Positions 12,640 to 22,727 of a stretch of 64,000 bases of DNA are shown here, piece by piece. Origin of the DNA: Glycine soja (taxonomy: Eukaryota > Streptophyta > Magnoliopsida > Fabales > Fabaceae); NCBI RefSeq assembly GCF_004193775.1, contig NC_041011.1, positions 17,317,173 to 17,381,172 on the forward strand, in the 5' to 3' direction. The position numbers were made by a program, and so were the translations under genes. Positions within the stretch are counted from its first letter, which is position 1; the number at the start of each line of letters is the position of its first letter. A model generated the notes under the pieces. The model searched no databases. It was not told where the DNA came from and saw only the letters and a list, made by a program, of their open reading frames with translations.

Positions 12640-13265
12640 TGTAACCCGAAACCTCTTGGGTTACCGAACGTCATTGGAAAGAGAAACTCTTTGGAAAAAT
12701 AATAAATGCATCGGTAATTACATCGTATTGATTACAAATATATAAATATTAATTAAAGGAAGTGGTTGACGTTTGGAAATACCATTATGTTTGAAACAGA
12801 AGAAACTTTCCGGTAAGTACAACGTATTAATGACAAAAATGCACTTACCTCTTAGGTTACCAAAAGACATTGGAAAGAGAAACTTTTTGGAAAAACAATA
12901 TATGCATAGGTAAGTACATCGTATTAATTACAAATAAAGGATGAGGTTGACGTTTGGAATTACCATTATCTTGGAAACAGAAGAAAGTCTCCGGTAAGTA
13001 CAACGTATTAATGAGAAAAATACAAAAACAATTAAATGACGAAGTTGACGTTTGGAAATCCAATAATGTTGGAAATAGAAGAAACGCACTGGTAAGTGCA
13101 ACGTATTAATTAATCACAAAATTACAAAAATTAATATACTTTGAGTCTCTCGTTTCAAAATAGTTACCATATTGGAAAAGTAGAAACGTATCGATAAGTG
13201 CAACGCAATGATGACAATAATCCAAAAATAAGTGCAGCGCAATGATGACAATAATCCAAAAATAA
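12640..13265. repeat. Degenerate tandem array in an RPA1-like intron
   Basis: A unit of roughly 190 bp containing CATTGGAAAGAGAAACT, GTTGACGTTTGGAA and GGTAAGTACAACGTATTAATG occurs two to three times, with shorter partial copies to about 13265. A related partial copy lies at about 19200-19330, at the far side of the RPA1-like relic. Confidence 0.7.
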
Positions 13266-14776
13266 GTGCATCAAAATTATATTTAACTTGTAATCATGCG
13301 TAATCACGTCCAATTAAAATGGTGTTTCATTTAAAACTTGTTTTTCTTACCTCTCTCAGTCTGCTTATGTCACCTAAGCTGACCATCTGAGCATTATGCA
13401 AGAACTTTGCCTCTGAGTTTCTTTGTGAATAGTTGGTATACTAGGACTACGAACCGCTCCCTTCATCTGTTACTCCACCAACATAAAATGGCACACGTAA
13501 ACTGCATTGAAGAACGTCATAAAATTAGAGTTTAATAAAGAAAATATATAACTTTCTTGTTTGCAGTTATCGTACCTATTACGGAATTTCTTGATTTCGG
13601 CAATATCGGCATTCACATACAACTTTGAACCATTTTTGATATTTTGGACACTCAGGGGATACTTGTCTGCAAAAAATATTATAGTTACATGTAACATGCA
13701 GTCATATATTAAATTGAAGCAAAAATGTAAGAAGAAAAAATATACATTACAGTCACCTTTGGCATCTTTGATCTTAGCCAATGTTAACATAAGCACCAAC
13801 GGCTCCCTAACAAAATGGTTTTTTTCAATAGCATCATCTAGTTGAAGAACATAATCCTCCCACAGCGTCATGATGATCTCAGCATCACTAATAGCACATA
13901 ACAAATACATATTAATTTCAATCAATAATTATTGGAGATTTTTACTATCCATACTTAAATAATTGCAGGCTTTTAGTCTTCCCACAATAAATATTTATTT
14001 TAGATCTAGTTCCAACATTAATAATATATGTATATTAATAACGTTTAATCAGATATCTACATGAAACTTTGAATTAAAATATTTGTAGCACCATTACAAT
14101 TAGTTACAACAAAAAAATAGACAACAACATTAAACCAAATTTAAAAAATGCAACACAATAGAAAGTACTTGTCATTGAACATATTTTAATACGATATTTT
14201 TAAAAAGATCATAAAAATTACCTATTATCTCTCAACTTCACCATAACTCTATATGCAGGATTCACTGTTTTACGTTCAATAACTTCAGCAACAACACCCA
14301 CAACATCTATTTTAAAATCACCATAAAACACAAAATTAACTTCTGTTCAATATATAATAAACTAATATCTAATGAAAAACATTAATACAGTTACCTACTA
14401 AAGTATGCCGTGGTGCGATGCTAGAAATAATATCAACAATTTCAGTAATGATGCGTACATTAGCAGTAATCTCAAGTCTTTCAACCTCCTTGACAGATGT
14501 TGTCTTGACGAAATAAACCAAAAATGGAATTGGACTTACTTTGTATTCATACTGATTGTCCACAACTTTGATGTTCTGGATCAAATATAAACAACCCAAA
14601 TGCAACTTAGGTTGAAATTCAAGGGACAATCCTTGTCAGAGAGTCGCGCCAATCTTTGCACCCTGGAACAGTTACAAATCAAAGTTATATACAATCGAAA
14701 TTACAAATAACAATGAAAGCAAATAACATAACAATTACCATTTGGTCCATCAACACCATGTCAATCGTTTGTCTCC

Positions 14777-17693
14777 TGTAACATCCCATTTTTTTTCATA
14801 AATAAATTTAAGAATTTTTTAGTAAAAATAATAAAAATAAATAAATAGAGTAAATAATAGGTTGTAAATGCCCCTAGCTATAAATAGCAACATGCTAGGT
14901 TTTTCAGACAGACTTCTCAGCCTCCTCTGCCTCTCATTTTCGTTTTTCCCCTTCTCCTCTCAAAACCCTTTCTTTTTCCCGCAGCCCACGAAACCTGTCT
15001 CAGAAAAACTATGATCTCGGACTCATTCACCGTTGGATTGTCGTGAAATTTGAGCACCATGTTTACAACCCAATTTCGAGCATTCTCACCGTTGGTGAAC
15101 TGCAATATCATGTCTGAGCTTAGAGGAAAACCCTTCGCATTGTATCTTTTTATTTTCCCATAGAAACCCAAAACTGTCTCGGTAAAACTACGATCTCGGT
15201 TTCGCTAACCGTTGGATTTTCATGAAATTTGGATATGTTGCTCGAAATTCAATTTTTCATACTCTCACCGTTGGGATTTGTGAGATAATATTCGTGGTGG
15301 GAGAAAAAGAAATCGCATGAAGACAGTACAAGCGGAGGCTTCAATCTCTTCTCCGTCTCTCTGACGTTCGAGAATTCTATCGGAGCAGTCGGAGGAAAAA
15401 CTTGAGGAATCTCAGAGAACCGCTATAGATGCCGCTATCGTTGTCGAAAGACACGTGAGTCCGCTTAGAGGTAAGGGATGAGTTATTTACAATTGGGAAT
15501 TAGTGAGAACATGTGTAGGGATCCTTAGAGATATCAATTGGAATGGGTTTTGGGGTGTTTTTGCAATTTTCATTTTATCCTTATAATTATTACAGTGAAT
15601 TATATATGTTTGACAGACCAATTTTTGTGAAATTGATATGCTATTGTGTTGAGCGTGAACCCTATAAATCGAGTACTTTTTCTAATTAATATGAATTGAT
15701 GAAATAAAGTAAGGAGAAATTTAGAGAGAGATATTGATTTTGTATTTTCTCTTTTTCTTGTTGTTTAGGTTTTATATATAATTTAAAAATTTAATATCAT
15801 AATTGAAATTGACCAAAGTGTTCATATAATTATTTAGAATTTGTGCATTGAAAGCTTACTTTGTAATTTGTGATTCAATATGATGTATGCTAGCTTATAT
15901 ATATATATAGAGGTAGTTATTTATATTAATAATTTATGTAAATAATATTGTAGAGTGTTATAGTATGATTCCAAAAATTATTAAGTGTTGGAGTTTGAGA
16001 ATATTATGGTTAAATTTGATGAACATGTGTATGTTGTACCTTATGAATATCATTAGGAATGTTATGAGATGGTTGATGTGATGTTATGAGATGTTAAAGT
16101 GTGGACATGATATTCGATTGTAAATAAGTGAATGTGTTTAACACTTGATGTTACATTAATTATATCGTGAGCTATGAATTATATAATAACCCGATCAGTG
16201 TTTATGCATAGTGTTAAAGAGAAAGTGTAGGTTCCTAGTTAGGAACCAGTGTTAAATTGTAGCGCAATTGTGTTAAACATGTTTGAAAAATGAGTGTGAG
16301 GTCGTGGTATTGTATAATTCATGAGCAGTGCTTATAAATGAAATATGTGATGAATTGTGGAATGATATGTTGCCTTAAGATTATAATATTGTTATTGAGA
16401 TTGAGTAAAAGTGTAAAGTAGAACAGGTGTCGAATTGTGAGATATGTGAAAACATGTGATGGTGGATTGTGACATTATGAGATGTGAAATTGTGAATGAG
16501 TTTTGGTTGTGAATAAGTGTGTGATTAACTCTTGATGTGACATTATTTGTGTTGTAAGCTGTGAATTGTACAATAACCCGACCAGTGTTATCTTGAGAAA
16601 AGTGTAAATGCGCAGTGTTAAAGAGAAAGTGTAGGTTTCCTATTTAGGAACCAGTGTTAAAGAGAAAGTGTAGGTTCCTATTTAGGAACCAGTGTTAAAT
16701 TGTAGCGCAATATGTTGTACGTGCTTAAGACACGAGTGTGAGGTCGTGGGTATTGTATAATTCACTAGCAGTGTCTGTGTTAAAATGATTTTAGGGGTTG
16801 GACCTGAATCAGGAGGGAGAGGCCCTGACGGACTCTTCGGAGTGTAGGCCTTGGGGGTCACCGGGTTTGAGTGCTCTTTAAGCCTATGCTGATCCCATAT
16901 GGTTGAAGCATTCTCGCAAAACATCGTGACCCTGACTGGTCTCCCTATGATCTTACTTAGTGAGAGTGACCTGGCAAACCCATTGTGTGGTGTCTTGTTA
17001 TGTACTCCTAAGCGCCCCAGGGTGGTTTTTCACTGACATGGTACCACATTGCATATAGGCTTGAGTCTTAGCATAACTGTCTCATGCGCTTGCTAATTGT
17101 TTATTATGAAATTGATATGTTATTATATCTTGATCAGAGAATGTGATTTTTGTGTAATGTGATTGATGATTGAAAAGTGTGATTGATGGATGAAAAGTGA
17201 ACTTTGAATGACAAAGTGGTGGAATTACGTGAATTACGTGTAAGTAAATTTTATTTAGTTTATATGATACGTATATCTAGTTGTCTTGTTTCTCTATTAG
17301 TTAGGAATGTGATAACTCACTCCCCGTGTGTTGTTTGTGTTTGGATCCTGTGATGATCTTGAACTTTGTGTTCGGGGGAGCAGGCGACTAGGTGAATTGC
17401 TTTAAGGAACATTATGCTGAAGGACGTCGAGACACAACGCTCTGATAGAATGTGACAATGAGACATAAGTTTTTATATTAGTTGCATGATGTTAGTCTAT
17501 CTTATTTTATTTCACTGATTTAATAAAATATCTATGTAAATTTTGATGGCCTTATTTTGAGCCAAATATGTTTTAATAAGTTTTAATTGATAATAGTGAA
17601 GTGAATGTGAACCTTTTACCTGTGTGAATTTGGTTACCAATATTTTTATATATTTTGTTTATTTATATATATGTCGGGGTAGAGGGTGTCACA
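14777..17693 (+). mobile_element. Solo LTR (2917 bp), TSD TCTCC
   Basis: It begins TGTAACATCCCATTTTT and ends GAGGGTGTCACA. It is flanked by exact 5-bp duplications TCTCC at 14772-14776 and 17694-17698. It lies within exon 1 of the RPA1-like gene; removing it with one duplication rejoins the exon. It contains internal duplications of a segment reading GTGTTAAAGAGAAAGTGTAG (near 16212, 16616 and 16660). The same family recurs at 52170-58293. Confidence 0.92.
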
Positions 17694-17806
17694 TCTCCCA
17701 TTGTTCTTCTTAACATCCCAGATATCATTAATACGCACTGCACTGCTATCTTCCATGTCCCTTTCTTCGTATGCAATTCATATATCAGATTTTCCTTTCG
17801 AGACAT

Positions 17807-19330
17807 GACTACAATTACATGCCAATGTTGTTGTCACAAATACATTGTTACAAATAGATAACATTAATTGTTAAAACATAACAATATAGAATGCAAACAA
17901 TAATACAAATAGTAGGTAAACAAAATTAATCAGAGACAAATATGTGAAACACGTTACACAATTCACATACAAATTTAAAACAGAAAGAAGCGAATATGAA
18001 AAGGACTCAGGGTATACGAATATGAGAACACCATAAATTAAAGAAACCAATCCACACACAAAAAGATTTCAGCATAAATTTTTGGTCAATGCATATAAAT
18101 TCCAACAAAAATTCATGGAATGATATATATCTCAAGTGAAAAAAGGCCAAAGAAAAACGATTATGACAAATAAAAACTTGAAACATGGCGAACACATGAA
18201 CAAAATGATAAACATCCTAAAGTAAACAAAGAAATCCACGACAACAAAAAATTTTCATCACAAAGGTGACACAAACGCATAAAATAAATAGAAAAATTTA
18301 GCCCATGATACAGATCTGAGGAGAATAAACAAAAAACAAAAATTGGACAATTATTACAAAAACTAACTTGACATTTTGTGAAAATTCGTAAATGATTGGA
18401 AAAAAGCCCTAATGTAAACAACGAAATCCAACACAACAAATAAGGTTACAAAAGGGCATAGAAAACGAACCTTGTTGTTCCGTCACCTTCGTTCGTATTC
18501 TGGCCACCTTCGTTCGTGTTCCGGCCAAAAAAAGAATAAGGTCTTGCAAACACATAAAAAAAATAAAAATAAATAAATAAAGAATGATGGGTATCATGCA
18601 GATGTGAGGTGAAAAAAGGGAACAAAAAATTAAACGAACGATTAACACCGTAAAGTATCCAAAACAATCGACAACAACAACAATATTTCAGCATAAACGT
18701 TTGGGACCGCATAAAATCCAACAAAAATTAAGTCAATGTTACAGATCTCAACTGAAAAAGATTTTTCAGCGCAAACGATTCGAAAATGCAACAAATAGAG
18801 AAAACATTAACGAAACCATACAAATGTCAATTGAGAAAAGGCCAGGAAAATAAAACAACATATAATAAGAGAAATTCCAGAGAATCATACTCGAATGAGG
18901 TAACAAAAGTGCATAAAATAAAAATCTCACCAAAAAAAGGGTATACAAAATGAACCTTCGAATGAGGTAACCAAAGGGCATAAAATAAAAATCGCACCCA
19001 AAAAAGGGTATAGAAAACGAACCTTCGAATGAGGTAACAAAAGGTTGTTCCAGTCACCTTCATTCTTCTTCCGGCCACCTTCCTTCGTGTTCTGGCCAAA
19101 AAAAAATAGAGGAGGGAAATGAAAATGGAATATGGAAAGGAGCGAAATGGAACTCAAACCCCACAACCCTTCAGTTACAGAAGCGCAAATGTTTTGGGAA
19201 CACAAAAGCGCATTACAAAGGCAAATGTATTGGGAACAGAATAAATGCATCGGTAAGGGAAGCACATTAATTACAAAATGACAAAAATAATAATAGAGTT
19301 GACATTGACATTTTGGGGCGGGAATTGGAA
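17807..19330. other. Upstream region of the RPA1-like relic, repeat-rich, no gene seen
   Basis: Many short minus-strand open frames are uninformative. Local duplications include CACCTTCGTTCGTGTTC / TTCCGGCCA blocks (near 18484-18530 and 19052-19100) and a block with GAACCTTCGAATGAGGTAAC (near 18952 and 19019). It may be the old promoter and 5' region of the RPA1-like gene. Confidence 0.4.
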
Positions 19331-19519
19331 TGCACCATATGCCGACATGTATGCAAAAATGGTCCACGTCAGCCATGTCAAGGCCTTGTTTGTATAAGGA
19401 TAGTTGATAAAACTCCTCACACGTGCATCAATTGTCTCACATATGCCTTCCGTAAGCCAAAAAGGTTTGATAGTATATGTTGGGATTGCTGCCTCAACTA
19501 GGGTAACGCAAAAACTATT

Positions 19520-19890
19520 TCGGTAAAAAAATCGAACTAAATTGGTTTCAAACTATTTTAATTGATTCAATTTTATATCCAAATAGTCAAACTGATTTAG
19601 AAATTGGTTTAAAATTCAAACTAGTTTTAAAAAATAGTTTTAAACTAAACTAATTTTTAATCAGTTTAAAATTGGTTCTAAAAGCCGAATTAATTTTGAA
19701 CTATTTTTTTCAAATAAAAATATTTAAATGAAAACCAGTCCAACTAATCAAATTGATTTTGTAGAAATAATTCAATTAACTGAATTGGTTTTATAGAGTA
19801 GTGTACTTATTTTTTTTGAATTAATTCGGGAAAAAAACATACTAATTCAATTTAGGTTTAGTTATAATTCGATTATGTACGAATTGAATT
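19520..19890. repeat. Low-complexity degenerate repeat of AATTGGTTTAAA-type units
   Basis: About 370 bp in which variants of ACTAATTTT, AATTGGTTT and AGTTTAAA recur. No coding potential is visible. Confidence 0.5.
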
Positions 19891-19904
19891 TTTTCACACC
19901 CTTA

Positions 19905-20518
19905 GCCAGAGCTGACTAAGCCAAAGTTAACCTCCGTGCTTGATTAATTAACTTCGATTTCCAACCGTCCAGCTTGCTATTGATTTTGTCAACCACAAAT
20001 GCAAAATCTTCTTTTTTTCCTCTCCCGGCCAACAAGGGAAAGCCTAGGTATCTTCCAATGGTAGTAGTGTGTTGGAACTCAAGAATAGAGTTGTACTTCT
20101 CAATTTTCCTTCTAGTGACATTTTTAGAAGCTAAAAATGAAGATTTTTTACTGTTAACCTACAAACCTGACACACGGCAGAATTGGTGCAGCACTTCTTT
20201 GACAATTCTTACTTGAGAGCAAGTCGCCTTCACAAACAATAAACAGTCGTTCGCGAAAACTAGATGGCAGATTGCTGGTCCATTCCTAGAGATTTTGACA
20301 GGCTCCCGAGAACCATCATTCACATTTTCTTGAATAAGAATTGCTAATTTCTCCATACACAGTATGAAAAGATAAGGAGATGAGAGAGGATCATCTTGAC
20401 TTAGGCCTCTTTGAGGAGAGAAGCTTTCTAGTATTGGATTATTCCATTTCAACGAAAGATTAGTTGCCTTGGTGCAGTTCATAATCAACAAGATGACCTG
20501 GGAAGAAACCAAACTCCA
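19905..20518 (-). pseudogene. LINE (non-LTR) reverse transcriptase fragment
   Basis: Minus-strand translation gives a non-LTR reverse transcriptase segment with SPQRGLSQDDPLSSPYLFIL, then LVFANDCLLFVKA. In family members the FANDC site is normally F/Y-A-D-D, so the catalytic second aspartate neighbourhood is altered (FAND). After an in-frame TAG at 20159-20161 the same frame continues with IGRYLGFPLLAGR and LDGWKSKLINQARRLTL, ending near 19905. Only the palm and thumb region is present; there is no endonuclease and no poly-A tail that I can identify. Confidence 0.8.
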
Positions 20519-20754
20519 CTAGAGTAAGTAACCAACAATAGTATAAAATAAGAGTGTTTTGGCACACTTTTTTCTGTCCAAAAATAAGGTGATTTAATAC
20601 AATTCCTTTTTAATTATTTTATTTATTTATTTAGTAAATAAATAGTGGGACATTTAATAGAAAGTATATTCTAAATGTGCATTTATTATTAGGCATTAAA
20701 TGAATTTCAATGATATTTGAATTAGTACATTTAATAATTAATTGTTTTTATTTA

Positions 20755-20969
20755 CTTCATTCGTTTTAAAATAAGTGTCGTTTTATTTTATATTAAAAAT
20801 CTAATAGATAAATAAAAGATTTGAAAAATTAACATGATATTTATTTTGATAAATTTTTCTTTTAAATGCAGCACTTAATTTTTGAAAAGAGGAAAATATT
20901 ATATTTATTAATTTGATATTTTTTATAGAAAAAACACCATATTTACAACAGCATAGAAATAACGGAGGT
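20755..20969. mobile_element. Possible Stowaway-like MITE (215 bp)
   Basis: It lies between TA dinucleotides (20753-20754 and 20970-20971). The left end CTTCATTCGTTTTAAAATAA and the reverse complement of the right end, ACCTCCGTTATTTC, loosely fit the CTCCNTCCGTT start typical of Stowaway elements. The ends are diverged. Confidence 0.4.
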
Positions 20970-20971
20970 TA

Positions 20972-21660
20972 TTAAAAAAAAAGAAAGTTAATTTGTAAAA
21001 TTAACTAAAACTATTTATAACATAAAATTATTTTTCTTTGATGGAACACTACACCGTAGCTTGGTTAAAGAACCGTGCATATAATTAAACCAAAAACCAA
21101 TAATTATTCCTATTAAAAAATTATGAAATTGACAATAGTGCCCAAAGGCTAGGGATGAAAATGAATAAGTCTAACCTAACTTTATTAGACTTGAGCTCGG
21201 TTTCAGTCGAATACACAAGGCTTGAGGTTGACTCATTATCTGTCATATACTCTTTTTTAATGGCTCGGCTTACATAAAATTTGACTTGTCCTACAAGCCT
21301 ATTTAAAAGTCTGCTTAAAGATATTCTTAACCAATTAATTGTTTTAAAACCTAGTGAAATACCAACGTAATAATAGTTATTATTAATATCATTATTATTA
21401 CTTAAACAAGTTCGGCTCAAGTTCGGCTTGTTAAGCTTAACAAGTTTTTTATAGTTTGGTTTTAGTCTTTTTATATAAAAAACTTTTTAAAAAACTTGAA
21501 TTCGACCTTTGTAATAAAAAGCCAAATCGAACTAAGCCTTAAATTAGTTGAGCCAAAGACCTTAACAAACTGCTCGATTCATTCCCATATCTAGTCAAGG
21601 GGGTCTTCAACTGCAGAAATACAAAGGCATTGCACCAAAATAGCCTGTGTTAGTCTGTGC
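20972..21660. other. No gene; possible short non-autonomous element near 21147-21590
   Basis: The stretch is AT-rich. CTAGGGATGAAAATGAAT (near 21150) and the reverse complement of the other side, CTAGATATGGGAATGAAT (near 21595), look like diverged inverted ends about 440 bp apart. There is no clear target duplication. Confidence 0.3.
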
Positions 21661-21927
21661 TCATTTGTTCCCGTTACGAAAATAAACTTTACTGCCAGAA
21701 GCGGAATATGCTCTTTTCACAACATTAACGTGAAAATCAGTTACATTGGGACCTGATTCATCTTCCGAGAAAGAGAACTTTGGCGGCTTCTGAGAAGAAA
21801 GTAAAAAACCCACAAGATTCCATTCCACCCCTTCAATCTTAATTATCAATTTCTTTACATGTGAAACCAAAACCGAGAATGTTACATTCGGAGGAACGAA
21901 CCAACGAGTTAGTGGTCCCATGTTCAT
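21661..21927 (-). CDS. Small open frame of unknown function, 88 codons
   Basis: An ATG-initiated frame (MNMGPLTRWFVPPNV) ending with a TGA. It lies head to head with the GT47 gene, about 0.2 kb from that gene's likely 5' exon. The translation has balanced composition and an alternating hydrophobic pattern (TFSVLVSHVKKLIIKIEGVE), with no signal peptide, membrane segment or motif that I recognise. The frame is open for eight more codons before the ATG, and a splice-acceptor-like TTTTCCAG lies just upstream. It may therefore be the last exon of a decayed gene rather than a complete small gene. Confidence 0.3.
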   Translation of the reverse strand: MNMGPLTRWFVPPNVTFSVLVSHVKKLIIKIEGVEWNLVGFLLSSQKPPKFSFSEDESGPNVTDFHVNVVKRAYSASGSKVYFRNGNK

Positions 21928-22099
21928 AATAGAAGTGTTGACAACGTGGGTTTAGATAGCTGCTGGAAAACAGAAAAAAAAAAGTACAAAAAATTAAAAA
22001 CAAAGAATCAATTTTGGCATTCCCGTTGACCCTTTGGCGATTTGGGGTAGCTGGCCCTTTAAAGGAGCCACCTTGTCAATTCTATTGTTGAATTGGGCA

Positions 22100-22167
22100 A
22101 CCTTGGTTCTTGCCCATGTTGAATCTCAGCATGGGGTTCTGTGTTTTGGAGATTCAGATCCGAGAAA
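22100..22167 (+). other. Likely 5' untranslated exon of the GT47 gene
   Basis: A splice donor (GAAAG|GTGAGT at 22167/22168) and a good acceptor (ATTTCAG, ending 22654) suggest a leader exon followed by an intron of about 0.5 kb. An ATG at 22132 in the leader opens a short frame that ends soon after the standard splice. The 5' end of the exon is a guess. Confidence 0.5.
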
Positions 22168-22727
22168 GGTGAGTCAACGCTCTATTGATGTCAGAATACT
22201 AATGTAGGGTCATGTAATTGCTGCCTTTGTTTATTGAACTCACTTGGGATTCTTCAGATTTTGTTTTGAAAATTCAAATGGGTTTGAAGTTTTCATTAGG
22301 AATAGTAAATTGCAGCCACTGTTTTCTTCCCTTCACGTCATAAAGAAAAAAAGGCTTTCTTTGTTTTAGGCCTAATTGAGCTTTATAATGGTATGTTGTG
22401 ATGGTAGCCTTTGTTTATTGATCTCACTTGTGATTCTCCAGTTTTTGTGTTGAAAATCCAAATGGGTTTGCATTAGCAGTAGTAAATTGCTGCCACTATT
22501 TTCTTCTCTTCATTTCATAAAGAGAAAAAAAAAAAAAGCTTTTTTAGTTTTAAGCCTAGTTGAGCTTTGTAATGGTATATGGCTATGTGTTTTTGATGTA
22601 TGCAAATGGGATTTGTCATTGTGAGGAATAGTGATTTTATGGTTGCTATTTCAGGTTATGATGTCAAGGCAGCCTGGTGAATCGGAAGAGTTTGAGTTTG
22701 ATTCGTAGTGTTGCATTGCAGTTTAGT

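Larger units (their letters stand above)
11548..17806 (-). pseudogene. RPA1-like (replication protein A 70 kDa subunit-type) gene, broken
   Basis: Exons on the minus strand read as a replication protein A large-subunit relative, a single-stranded DNA-binding OB-fold protein. Exon 1 starts at 17806 (MSRKENLIYELHTKKGTWK) and resumes after an LTR insertion at 14776-14739. Exon 2 is 14662-14395 (LGCLYLIQNIKVVDNQYEYK), exon 3 about 14306-14222, and exon 4 near 13887-13755 (LWEDYVLQLDDAI). Later exons include a four-cysteine zinc finger (CPYCTTTFDPLKIGAACRSC, about 12420-12480) and MFGKTAEECRQELI near 12200. The stop codon is at 11548-11550. Defects: a 2.9-kb solo LTR in exon 1, a duplicated CAGTG shifting the exon 1 frame, and in-frame TGA codons at 14636-14638 and 12495-12497. 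Such RPA-like copies can be Helitron-borne; no Helitron helicase is seen here. Confidence 0.8.

Noticed and set aside
18007..19376. Series of overlapping minus-strand hydrophobic open frames
   Set aside because: They overlap in several frames and derive from T/C-rich, locally repeated DNA. No domain or consistent codon pattern.
19313..19501. Cysteine-rich open frame (62 codons) on the plus strand
   Set aside because: It looks like a small zinc-finger or secreted cysteine-rich peptide, but it begins at a TTG with no ATG, has no signal peptide, and lies in repeat-rich sequence. Chance is the simpler reading.
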